Below are positions 34,715-43,098 of a stretch of DNA of 64,000 nucleotides, piece by piece. The number at the start of each line of letters is the position of its first letter. Positions within the stretch are counted from its first letter, which is position 1. Below the pieces are notes generated by a model, which saw nothing but the letters and a program-made list of their open reading frames with translations, ran no database searches and was not told the origin of the DNA. A program made the position numbers and the translations under genes. The stretch comes from Methanogenium marinum (lineage in GTDB: Archaea > Halobacteriota > Methanomicrobia > Methanomicrobiales > Methanomicrobiaceae), in the NCBI RefSeq assembly GCF_028912405.1, contig NZ_JAKELO010000002.1:806001-870000 (forward strand), read 5' to 3'.

Positions 34715-37249
34715 TTAGTCCTTGCGGGCAATGAGAGCTGCTACAGCGCCAAGGCCAATGAGAGAAACAAGAACACCAAATCCAGGTGTTGCTGTTGCTT
34801 CAGGGGTAGGAACTGCGGTTGGGACCGGGGTAGCGGTTGGCTGTGCGGTCTCGACCGGAGTTACGGTTGGCTGTGCGGTTGGCTCTGCCTTCAGAACATT
34901 GAATGTCTGGGTTGCAGTCTGACCTGCTTCGATTCCCTCAACGGTAACAATGTACTCGTCAGGAGTGAATGAAGATGCGTCAACTGCGAATTCCCAGGTG
35001 TTCATGCCGTCTTTGTCACCTGCGGTAACAAGGACAGTGCCGGATGAACCGGAGAATGCACCACTCTGACTCTTGTCAGTTGGCTTGAATGAGGAAGAGG
35101 TTGCTTCAACAATCAGGCTGTCGCCAACTGCAAGGTTGGTGGTACCGGAGATGGTGAAGGTCTCGCCGACATACTGGTCGCCAATTGCATCGATCATGAT
35201 CCAGGGTTCCTCAATCATGAAGGTGAGCTTGTAGTAGGTATCATCGATGTCCGGGCTGTCCATTGCAGCGACAAGTGCGGTTGCTGCATCTGATCCCTGA
35301 AGACTACCAGTGCCTTCGAGGATGAAGAGAGGATTAAGGACAAATGGATCAAGAACTGGGCGGTAGACGTAAGTCACACCACCAGCTACGACGGTATCAA
35401 GGTCAAACTGGTCATTGTACATCGGGTGCTGAACAACAACGAAGTACTGGCCTGCTGCAAGAGTATCGGTGCCTGTGAACTTGTATTCAAATGCTCCGTT
35501 ATCTTCAACGGTCTCAGTCTGACGGTTAACTAAGTTCTTACCAAGAATCCAGATTGCAATACCGGGTGTAGGGTCTCCCTCTGCATTACCGGTGATATAC
35601 AGGTCATCGCCTCTGGCAACTGTTGCTGAGGAGGTGGTTGCTGTTACAAAAGGCTTCTTGATGACAATGGATGCAGTTGAATAGATCGCATTGTTTGCGC
35701 CAAGGTCATCCTTGTTGGTTGGTGTGGTTACTGCATAGATAGTGTATGTACCTGCATCGAGGTTTACACCTGCAGTGCCCCACTTGTATTCCCAGGTGTC
35801 GTCTGTCTCAACAGTCACGGACCCCCATGATCCTGCTGCAACATTGCTGTCAAGCGTACCGCCTGTGACAACTCCATCCTTCGGGTTAGTAATTGGTGCA
35901 CCCTTGGATTTCAGGTTTGGACCGGTAATAAAGAGCCAGGTGTCATCACTGTCAGTGTTTGTTCCGGAGATAACAATCTCCTCACCGATGTAGTATGAAC
36001 TGTCACCGGATGCGGTAACTGTGACGTCTCCCTTTTCAACCTTTACCTTGACAGTGTCATAGGTTGGGCTGAATGCTCCAACAGGAGCCTGGTAGTAGTC
36101 GGTCCGAATGGTGTAGGTCTGGTCTTTGGTGGTGTCATCAGTGCCGAAACCAACAGTGCGGGTACCGGAGCTGGATAACTTAACCATTGCAAAGTAGTCA
36201 CCAGATGGTGCTGGAACCGCACAAACATCAGCTCCGACATTTGGGGTTGCACCTGCAGTTCCGGAGAACCGGTATGCTGCTGCAAGAGCGGAAGTAACGG
36301 TGACTCCGTTCTGGTTTGCTTTGATGTACGGAACAGTGTCAGGTGCGCTGATACTGCTGGTACCCTTTACCCAGAGAACGTAGTTCTCGTTAGGGCGTCC
36401 GGAAATGGTGATTGCAAAGTCGTTGTTGCGGACAACAGTGTCCTTGTTTGACTCGATCTTTACATCGTCTTTCCCTATGTCAAGGGTCTTTACTGCTGTC
36501 TTGGTGACACCAGTGATAGTACCTACGTTGTCCTTTGCATTGTTCAGGTTAACCTGTGCGTAGAACGTGTAGACACCAGACTTGTACTGTGCTGATTCAA
36601 GATCCCAGTTAGGAACAGCAATTCCACTAGCTGCAGTGGAGTCAGGCAGGAAGAACTGAGAGCTTGTTGGAACAAGACCAGTGAGCCCACTAATTGCGCC
36701 TGTACCAGCGTTTTCGACAAGTGCAGTGTAGGTAGTGCCTTCTGAGTCAACGACTACAACTTTAATATCAGTGTTCTGGCCCGCAAGTGCTGGGCGCTGG
36801 TTAATTACCTGATACAGGTTGCTGTCAAGACGGAAAACCATTGAGGTACCGGTCTTAACGACGCGCTCGTTTGTCATGTCCTCACCAGTGACGGTATTGT
36901 ATACCTTCACATCAATTGAGGGCATCTGGACGTTCATAGCAACGACGCCAAGACTGCCTGCTTCGTACCAGTTACCTGTGCGGGTCTGGAACGTTGCGGG
37001 ATCAATAACTTCACTTCCAGCACCCTGTAAGGTATAGGTTGCTGAAGGGGAAGCGAGCTTTGGATCGTCACCTGCTGCAAACCACTCAAGAGTGGTTACG
37101 CCTGCAGTGGTTGTTAGGGTGAGGCTTTCCTCACCAACAAATACGACTCCGCCCGCAGGAACAACGGTCAAATCTGCTGCTGCTGGTGCAACTGCGAGAA
37201 ATGCCAATGCTACAAGGGCAAGGAGTATAACACTAATTTTTGCTTTCAT
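34715..37249 (-). CDS. S-layer-type surface glycoprotein with PGF-CTERM-like anchor
   Basis: An 844-residue exported protein and likely the major S-layer component. It has a signal peptide (MKAKISVILLALVALAFLAVAPAAA), tandem Ig-like repeats with recurring GDDLYITG / GEEIVISGT patterns and an N-terminal GGVVFVGEESL segment typical of Methanomicrobiales surface proteins (DUF3821-like). A Thr/Pro-rich stalk leads to TPGFGVLVSLIGLGAVAALI and a basic end, the tripartite PGF-CTERM signal processed by archaeosortase A. GGAGG lies 8 nt before the ATG. A strong TATA box and a ~100-nt leader with a hairpin precede it, fitting high expression. Confidence 0.88.
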   Translation of the reverse strand: MKAKISVILLALVALAFLAVAPAAADLTVVPAGGVVFVGEESLTLTTTAGVTTLEWFAAGDDPKLASPSATYTLQGAGSEVIDPATFQTRTGNWYEAGSLGVVAMNVQMPSIDVKVYNTVTGEDMTNERVVKTGTSMVFRLDSNLYQVINQRPALAGQNTDIKVVVVDSEGTTYTALVENAGTGAISGLTGLVPTSSQFFLPDSTAASGIAVPNWDLESAQYKSGVYTFYAQVNLNNAKDNVGTITGVTKTAVKTLDIGKDDVKIESNKDTVVRNNDFAITISGRPNENYVLWVKGTSSISAPDTVPYIKANQNGVTVTSALAAAYRFSGTAGATPNVGADVCAVPAPSGDYFAMVKLSSSGTRTVGFGTDDTTKDQTYTIRTDYYQAPVGAFSPTYDTVKVKVEKGDVTVTASGDSSYYIGEEIVISGTNTDSDDTWLFITGPNLKSKGAPITNPKDGVVTGGTLDSNVAAGSWGSVTVETDDTWEYKWGTAGVNLDAGTYTIYAVTTPTNKDDLGANNAIYSTASIVIKKPFVTATTSSATVARGDDLYITGNAEGDPTPGIAIWILGKNLVNRQTETVEDNGAFEYKFTGTDTLAAGQYFVVVQHPMYNDQFDLDTVVAGGVTYVYRPVLDPFVLNPLFILEGTGSLQGSDAATALVAAMDSPDIDDTYYKLTFMIEEPWIMIDAIGDQYVGETFTISGTTNLAVGDSLIVEATSSSFKPTDKSQSGAFSGSSGTVLVTAGDKDGMNTWEFAVDASSFTPDEYIVTVEGIEAGQTATQTFNVLKAEPTAQPTVTPVETAQPTATPVPTAVPTPEATATPGFGVLVSLIGLGAVAALIARKD

Positions 37250-37289
37250 TCATAGCCTCCATACGATTAAGTTGAGGAACAGCATGGGA

Positions 37290-37307
37290 TTTCGTCAAAA
37301 GACGAAA
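37290..37307 (-). promoter_or_regulatory. Hairpin in the S-layer mRNA leader
   Basis: TTTCGTC and GACGAAA flank four bases, giving a 7-bp stem ~40 nt upstream of the start codon. It may stabilise the mRNA, as leader structures do for abundant surface proteins; this is inference. Confidence 0.45.
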
Positions 37308-37366
37308 AACGATTCACTTTGCTCCATACTCCGAACGACGGAATATACCACAATATTTGACAAACA

Positions 37367-37378
37367 CTTAATATATCC
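37367..37378 (-). promoter_or_regulatory. TATA box of the S-layer gene
   Basis: The minus strand reads GGATATATTAAG, a close match to the archaeal TATA consensus, ~120 nt upstream of the S-layer start codon. Confidence 0.55.
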
Positions 37379-37684
37379 TTTGTGGTTGAACCCCTTTTGA
37401 GAAATGGATAAGACGGCGAAATAGTCCACCAAAACTCAAATTTTAGGGTTATTTCACTACCAATGACCATCTGAACAGAATGTATCCACCCCGCAACACA
37501 TCAGGAGATAGATAAACGACCATTGAAATAAATGGTCGAAACCGTTCCAAACTACGCGCCAAAAAACAGACAGACCACATACATACGAACCACTCCCCAA
37601 TGAACAACCCCACACCATACGACAAAATCGTTAAATTAATTACCTGAAAGATACTATTCTGTAGAGCAACACTATGTATTGCAC

Positions 37685-37757
37685 AGTCCGGTAGTGTAGC
37701 GGTCAATCATGCGAGGCCCTGGATCTTGCGACAGCAGTTCGAATCTGCTCCGGACTA
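37685..37757 (+). tRNA. tRNA-Gln (anticodon CUG)
   Basis: A 73-nt cloverleaf: acceptor AGTCCGG pairs with CCGGACT, discriminator A; T arm AGCAG-TTCGAAT-CTGCT. The anticodon arm CGAGG-CCCTGGA-TCTTG reads CTG at positions 34-36. Acceptor A1-U72 fits archaeal tRNA-Gln. Unusually, position 33 is C rather than the near-universal U, and the loop closes with a G-U pair. CCA is not encoded. Confidence 0.85.
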
Positions 37758-38086
37758 TCATTCTTCTTTTCGACATTCTTGCACTATGGAGTGACAGGTA
37801 GAAATTTTTTCACGTATAAATAAAATTTACAGCTATGTAGTAATTCTTTGACATAATTGCGATCGGAAATATAGTATATCAATTAACCGGATTTATTTTG
37901 ACCATTATTAAAACAGAGACTAATCTGCCCATAACCAGACCATATCATCCGTGATGAAAAACACATGTGCTGTTTGCCCCTTAAACGACAGGTTACGATT
38001 AACACCAGTTTAGAACACATTACGAAATCTGCAGCCAAATAGAGGCCAAATACCACACTATGCCCCCCAGAGCCACAGAAATATAT
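37758..38086. other. Intergenic region after tRNA-Gln
   Basis: AT-rich, no gene seen. A TATA-like AAATATATA (about 38079-38087) directly precedes the repeated element on the plus strand. Confidence 0.4.
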
Positions 38087-38285
38087 ACCTACACAGAAGC
38101 CCGGAGTGACCAGTTCTCAGCCGAGACGGCCTATACATCCTCCCAAAAAACACCTCAATTAAAACCCCAGATTAATCGACAATCTATCGAATTTTAAGCA
38201 AATAAAAGGCATTGCGACCATATTTTTTCGAGAGAAAAAGAGACCAAAAAATACGTTCACTCCACCCTTTAATTCTTCAACGAGC
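38087..38285. repeat. Intergenic element, copy A (related to 54597-54797)
   Basis: About 200 nt that align with 54597-54797 at roughly 70-75% identity by eye. Shared blocks include ACACAGAAGCCCGGAGTG, TCTCAGCCG, CCTATACRTCC, ATTTTARGCAAATAAAAGG and AAAAAATACGT. No conserved ORF runs through both copies, so a non-coding RNA or a small dispersed repeat is more likely than a gene. It ends ~130 nt beyond the 3' end of the DUF1614 gene. Confidence 0.65.
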
Positions 38286-38414
38286 AGAACCAAAGGGCCA
38301 CACACAATGGAGAAAATATTCCCGACATCCACACACTCATCAGGGAACTAAAAATACCACCAGGAATTATGATCACTACCCCAAAAAGATCCGCCCAAAC
38401 GAGAGATCATCCAT

Positions 38415-39125
38415 TCACGCCAGAAACGCTGCCAGAATACCACTGAGAAAAATTCCGTCAAACGTTCCCGCACCCCCAATACTCACCATCGGTGCGCCGA
38501 TTTTATCCAGATGGCGCCAGTTTAAGAGATCTGCACCAATTAATGTGCCCATTGTGCCGCTTGCAAACGCAATGGGTGGAGCAGCCAGCGGATCGCCAAA
38601 GGATAATACAATACCACAAATAAGAGCACAGAGCGGAGGAATATAAATGGGAGTGGCAATACCCATCCCGGGAACAACCTTTGCCACACTATGGGTAATA
38701 CCTGCCACAAGGAGAATTCCCGCACACCCCCCCAGAATAACTCCAAAAGGTGCCGGGAAGAAGGCTGGTGATGAAAGTATATAGTATACCAGATAGAGCA
38801 CGACCAAAAGCGGGATTATTACACCACCCACATTGACAGCAACAGTAGTGTCCGGGCCATCATGCATCGCATATGCCCTGCCAAAGCGATCTCTGAACTG
38901 ATATGCCCGGTTTCGCACACCTGCTATCCGCGTTACCGGGATATTGATGAAACTCCCGATAACAGAGGCAATAATTAAAACGAAAATTTCCCCACCTGAG
39001 AATCCAAGACTTCGGAATGCACCTCCGATGATCCCAAGGAAGAGCAGCGGAAGAAAAAGCAGAACCAGCAATATCAGGATAAAGATGAGAACAAAGGAGA
39101 AGGGATTGAAATAATACTGCCTCAT
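38415..39125 (-). CDS. DUF1614 membrane protein
   Basis: A 236-residue protein with about six hydrophobic helices, starting MRQYYFNPFSFVLIFILILL. The segments SGGEIFVLIIASVIGSFINIP and the GGAGTFDGIFLSGI end are typical of DUF1614 proteins, whose function is unknown. It lies 23 nt downstream of the fibrillarin gene, so it is probably part of the nop5-flpA operon, although a link to rRNA modification is not evident. Confidence 0.8.
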   Translation of the reverse strand: MRQYYFNPFSFVLIFILILLVLLFLPLLFLGIIGGAFRSLGFSGGEIFVLIIASVIGSFINIPVTRIAGVRNRAYQFRDRFGRAYAMHDGPDTTVAVNVGGVIIPLLVVLYLVYYILSSPAFFPAPFGVILGGCAGILLVAGITHSVAKVVPGMGIATPIYIPPLCALICGIVLSFGDPLAAPPIAFASGTMGTLIGADLLNWRHLDKIGAPMVSIGGAGTFDGIFLSGILAAFLA

Positions 39126-39148
39126 TCTCCGGATGCCCCCTTATTTCC

Positions 39149-39754
39149 CTATGCCTCTTTTACACAGAGCATGCAGGTATGGTCCTTATGGAATGGATCC
39201 AGCGTACCGGACCAGGTGATCGTAAGACCCATCTCACGAAGTGACATGCGAGTCTCTTCTGCAATCTCCTCAGAAGGTCTCCGGACATCCACACTCCGTG
39301 CCTTCAGCATTAGGATCGCTATTCCACCTTTTTTAAGGAAGGGCAGGTTCTTTCGAAGGATATCTGCCTGATTCGGCTGTGCCACATCCTGATAGATCAT
39401 ATCCACCGCCTCCACAAAGCAGCCATAAACCTCCGGGCGGTTTGCGTCCCCCATAATGGGCACAAGATTCAATCTGCGGCGTGCCACTTCAATAAGGTCC
39501 TGCATCGGACGGGGAGCAAATTCAACGGCATATACCGTCTCAACATAATCTGCCACATGAGAAACCGTCGTACCGTTTGCCGCACCCAGGTACAGCACCC
39601 GCATGTCAGATGACAAATCCAGTGGGGCACCGTTGAGAATTGCTGCAGGAAATTTGCTGCGGTGAGGATCCCATACCCGACATCCATTTAGCATCCGCTC
39701 GCCATAGACACCGCCTTCTCCCTCCGATACAATTGTCCCACGTATTACCTTCAT
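39149..39754 (-). CDS. flpA: Fibrillarin, rRNA/tRNA 2'-O-methyltransferase
   Basis: The catalytic subunit of archaeal C/D box ribonucleoproteins. The 201-residue protein shows the SAM-binding motif VLYLGAANGTTVSHVAD (residues about 53-69), the VYAVEFAPR motif II and QDVAQPNQADIL. It methylates ribose 2'-OH groups chosen by guide RNAs. Its start overlaps the Nop5 stop by 4 nt, which suits equal synthesis of the two partners. Confidence 0.95.
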   Translation of the reverse strand: MKVIRGTIVSEGEGGVYGERMLNGCRVWDPHRSKFPAAILNGAPLDLSSDMRVLYLGAANGTTVSHVADYVETVYAVEFAPRPMQDLIEVARRRLNLVPIMGDANRPEVYGCFVEAVDMIYQDVAQPNQADILRKNLPFLKKGGIAILMLKARSVDVRRPSEEIAEETRMSLREMGLTITWSGTLDPFHKDHTCMLCVKEA

Positions 39755-40608
39755 TCCTTCTCACCCACCGTATCAATTCTCTCCTGAGCTTTTTCAATGA
39801 ATGCCGGATCCAGTTCTCCACGATAATAGTCAATCTTCGCTGCAATCGCAAGTTTTCCCGCAACCGCACGCGACACTTTTCCCCTCACATTGCGGGGAGC
39901 ATTATGCACCCGGCGATGCTGGAAGATGATACCATGTTTGGGCGGGGGGCTCCCTGCCCTGAGATGAGAAAAAAGCGCTCCTTCTGCACCCAGCACCTGA
40001 ATCGTTGACGCGGGCATACCGGCAAGGACAGAGAGTCCGCCGGCACGTTCCATCAACCGTGCTGCCACAAGACCCCCTACAAGATTACTACAGTTGGGCA
40101 TCACCGCATCGGTCCGCTTAGAAACATCATGCATCAGGGCGACACGATGATCAGACAGAGCATCTATCTCACCACATATACGCCCCAGAGGACCTTTCTC
40201 CTTCTTTATCACACCAATCATCCGCTTCGCACTCAATGACTTGTACTTGCGGGAAAACCCGGGTTTTTTAACGAGATACCATTCTACTGCCTTTTCAGTC
40301 AGAAGATTAACCACCTCATCAATCTCATCGAGCATCCGTACCATCTGAATAAGTTCAGCGTCACCTTCACTGAACGCCGCGACAATCTTACGCCGGGCAT
40401 CCCGGATAGTAACATTACGCAGCTTTGCAAGATACTCCTCGCGATCTGCAAAAAAACCGCAGTCACAGGCCTCCTTCACAGAGACCGGAACAAAGCCGGT
40501 ATCCACCTTTCCCCGTATCGTATCACACCGCTCCAGGATTCTGTCTTCATCACCCTGAGCGGGCGTACATACACCGTCGTCAATGTCACCGAACCAGTAG
40601 CTGCGCAT
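39751..40608 (-). CDS. Nop5 (Nop56/58-type) C/D box RNP core protein
   Basis: Scaffold protein of the C/D RNP that links fibrillarin to L7Ae-bound guide RNA. At 285 residues it is short relative to many archaeal Nop5 proteins (~370-400), with a reduced N-terminal domain. The Nop domain is clear: MPNCSNLVGGLVAARLM, GMPASTIQVLGAEGALFSHL and PKHGIIFQHRRVHNAP. An internal coiled-coil region precedes it. The reading frame overlaps flpA by 4 nt. Confidence 0.92.
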   Translation of the reverse strand: MRSYWFGDIDDGVCTPAQGDEDRILERCDTIRGKVDTGFVPVSVKEACDCGFFADREEYLAKLRNVTIRDARRKIVAAFSEGDAELIQMVRMLDEIDEVVNLLTEKAVEWYLVKKPGFSRKYKSLSAKRMIGVIKKEKGPLGRICGEIDALSDHRVALMHDVSKRTDAVMPNCSNLVGGLVAARLMERAGGLSVLAGMPASTIQVLGAEGALFSHLRAGSPPPKHGIIFQHRRVHNAPRNVRGKVSRAVAGKLAIAAKIDYYRGELDPAFIEKAQERIDTVGEKE

Positions 40609-40717
40609 CTACCTTACCATTGCATATCCGCACTAATAAAGGGGTTGGAGAAGACGGCCCCCTGACACAAACCGGCTTAAGGCCAGACCGCAATACCTGT
40701 TCCACCGGAGAATATCC

Positions 40718-41647
40718 ATGATCGTTGCTGCAGTACTGTTTTTTGTGTTTGGCATGGCACTCCTTGTCAAAGGGGCCGACTATTTTGTGAAAGGAGGAGG
40801 CGGCCTTGCGGCACGCTATGGCGTATCCTCAGCCACCATCGGATTTACCGTCATTGCATTCGGCACCTCACTCCCGGAATTTGTGGTGAGTGTCAATGCC
40901 ATCATCTCCGGCAACTCAGATGTTGCACTCGGCAATGTACTGGGCAGCAATATTGCAAATATCGCCCTTGTACTCGCACTCTGTGCAATCATCAGCCCCG
41001 CCATGTTCATGAGTGGACCGTCCGGCAAAGGCCGGGTGGAAAATGAAACTATACTCATGATCGCTGCGACAGTCTTCTTTGCTCTGCTGGCAGTGACGGG
41101 GGAATTGACACGACTCTCGGGAATACTAATGCTTGCAGGATTCTGCGTCGTCCTCTATATTACATGGAAAAAACTTGGCACTGAACCTGTGGAACGCATT
41201 GAAGTACACGGAAAAATGGACTGGGTGCTGACCGCAGGCGGTCTTGTAGCAGTCATTATCGGATCCCAGCTGGTTCTTGATGGCGCAATCACCATTGCTG
41301 AGGCATTTGGAATCCCCGAGTTTGTCATCGGCATGACCATCGTTGCGTTCGGCACATCTCTCCCGGAACTTGCCACTTCCCTTGTTGCCATCCTGCGTGG
41401 CGATCTTGGCATCTCGGCAGGCAACCTGATGGGAAGCAATATATTCAACCTCCTTCTCGTCCTCGGTACCGGTGCCATCATCCGCCCTATACCCATTCCC
41501 GCATATACCGATGTCATCATTGTGCTGCTCTTCTCCCTTGCGGTTATCCCGATTGTGAAAGGAAAACCCCACGTTATCCGGGCATGGGCTTCATTTCTTG
41601 TGGTTGCCTACTTTGCCTACGTAATAGCCCTCTATGTCATGTACTAA
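40718..41647 (+). CDS. Calcium/sodium exchanger of the CaCA family
   Basis: A 309-residue inner-membrane antiporter with ten predicted helices arranged as two inverted repeats. Each half carries the CaCA signature: FGTSLPEFVVSVNA with GNVLGSNIANI, and FGTSLPELATSLVA with GNLMGSNIFNLLL. The Glu residues bind the transported cation. Homologues exchange Ca2+ for Na+ or H+. GGAG lies 7 nt before the ATG; it is divergent from nop5. Confidence 0.92.
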   Translation: MIVAAVLFFVFGMALLVKGADYFVKGGGGLAARYGVSSATIGFTVIAFGTSLPEFVVSVNAIISGNSDVALGNVLGSNIANIALVLALCAIISPAMFMSGPSGKGRVENETILMIAATVFFALLAVTGELTRLSGILMLAGFCVVLYITWKKLGTEPVERIEVHGKMDWVLTAGGLVAVIIGSQLVLDGAITIAEAFGIPEFVIGMTIVAFGTSLPELATSLVAILRGDLGISAGNLMGSNIFNLLLVLGTGAIIRPIPIPAYTDVIIVLLFSLAVIPIVKGKPHVIRAWASFLVVAYFAYVIALYVMY

Positions 41648-41806
41648 AAAACAGAAGAACTGAAACCACACCATTTTTTTTCAGGCTTTTCAGCCATGCA
41701 TACTATATTTTTACGAAATCAATCACTTTGTCAACTCTCACTTTCTCTTGGTCTATTCTAAAAACGGGAAAACTAAAAAATGAAAAACGCATGCTTCATG
41801 CTCACT

Positions 41807-43015
41807 TCAAAGAATCTCGAGGGAAAAGAGAATCACAGGCACCATTATTGCACCCATGCACGTGACACGCCTGACATTGACGAGGGACGGGATAAGTCCG
41901 ACCAGAGTGGCACACACCAAAATTACCATGCCAAATACCCCTGTCAGAAGGAAGGCCAATACCGTGACCACACCTATCACCATATAGCTCATCGCCCGCA
42001 CAGGAATTCCCCCCAGAAACTGTGCACCCCGCCCGCAGAGAATCGTAATAACAAAACCACAGAGTGCAGCGGCCACACCACCAGCCAGTATGAGCAGAGG
42101 GGAGGGCATACCAATGGTGTCCAGAACGACCATCACCCCGTTTCGCATCCGCCCCAGTGCGATGAGTGCCGCAAGACCAAGGAAAGCATTCGCCGTGTTC
42201 GCCGCACTGGTTGCAATGATGTACCCCTTCCCTTCACTCCCTGCCTGAAAGAGCGGCGAAAGGAGGGCATTTGCCGTTGCATTGGAGAGACCCGGCAACC
42301 ATCCGACCACAGCACCTGCGAGAGTGCCCATACCCGCGTGCCAGGCAATACTGCGGGCCCCGGTGGACGGGTCGGAACGCACCTGCTTTGGCATAACCCC
42401 GCCGGATGCACGAAGCAGAACGGAAATACCAAACAGTCCGGTCAAAAGCGGCATCAGGACAGACGAAACACCGGAGGTATGGGAGATAAGCCATGCATAG
42501 CGAAAGGCAAATATCCCCAGAATCCCGGAGAGAAGAAAAACCACAGCAGACCATTCTGGTGATTCTGAACTGAGTATGAGAAGCCCCGCAACAAGGATGA
42601 GGATGATACCCAGCCACCAGTCAATAGTGGACTGCAGACTAGGCAGAAAGAACATGAAGACCGCAAAAAGCGGCATCACCATCACGACCGATACTGCACT
42701 CCCCATAGCAGAGAGGCGAACAGCTTCTTCCCCGTGTCCCTGCATACAGAGGGCATGCGCCGGGAGAACAGAGATAGCAGTATCTGCATCCGGTACACCA
42801 AAAAATGTGCTCGGCACACAGTCAGTAAAGGTATGAACCACGAGTGCACTGAAAAGTGCAATGCCCACTGCCGGTGCACCGAGGACGGCAAGAAGCCCGC
42901 TTTCGGCTGCCACCAATATACCTGCCATGGTATTGGCATGGATGCCCGGGATGAGGCCACTTATCGTACCAAGAATCGTGCCAATGAGAATACCTGCGAT
43001 GATCTCTGTTGCCAC
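41807..43015 (-). CDS. TctA-like (DUF112) membrane protein
   Basis: A 402-residue protein with about ten membrane helices, starting at a GTG (ATEIIAGILIGTILGTISG). The repeated GLIPGIHANT and GWLPGLSNATAN segments and PSTFFGVPDADTA resemble the large permease subunit of tripartite tricarboxylate transporters. The partner TctB and TctC subunits are not nearby, so this is an archaeal stand-alone relative with unknown substrate. It is divergent from the HemD-Cbf5 gene. Confidence 0.75.
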   Translation of the reverse strand: MATEIIAGILIGTILGTISGLIPGIHANTMAGILVAAESGLLAVLGAPAVGIALFSALVVHTFTDCVPSTFFGVPDADTAISVLPAHALCMQGHGEEAVRLSAMGSAVSVVMVMPLFAVFMFFLPSLQSTIDWWLGIILILVAGLLILSSESPEWSAVVFLLSGILGIFAFRYAWLISHTSGVSSVLMPLLTGLFGISVLLRASGGVMPKQVRSDPSTGARSIAWHAGMGTLAGAVVGWLPGLSNATANALLSPLFQAGSEGKGYIIATSAANTANAFLGLAALIALGRMRNGVMVVLDTIGMPSPLLILAGGVAAALCGFVITILCGRGAQFLGGIPVRAMSYMVIGVVTVLAFLLTGVFGMVILVCATLVGLIPSLVNVRRVTCMGAIMVPVILFSLEIL

Positions 43016-43098
43016 AAATAATCTGTGGTATGTAGTGAAGGAAAAAAGATCCGAAACACAAAAAGCAATGATACCTCAGGATGCATACATATACTAAC

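Noticed and set aside
37449-37706. Minus-strand ORF of 85 hydrophobic residues
   Set aside because: Its 5' end overlaps tRNA-Gln, and no ribosome binding site is present; it is best explained as a chance frame in AT-rich DNA.
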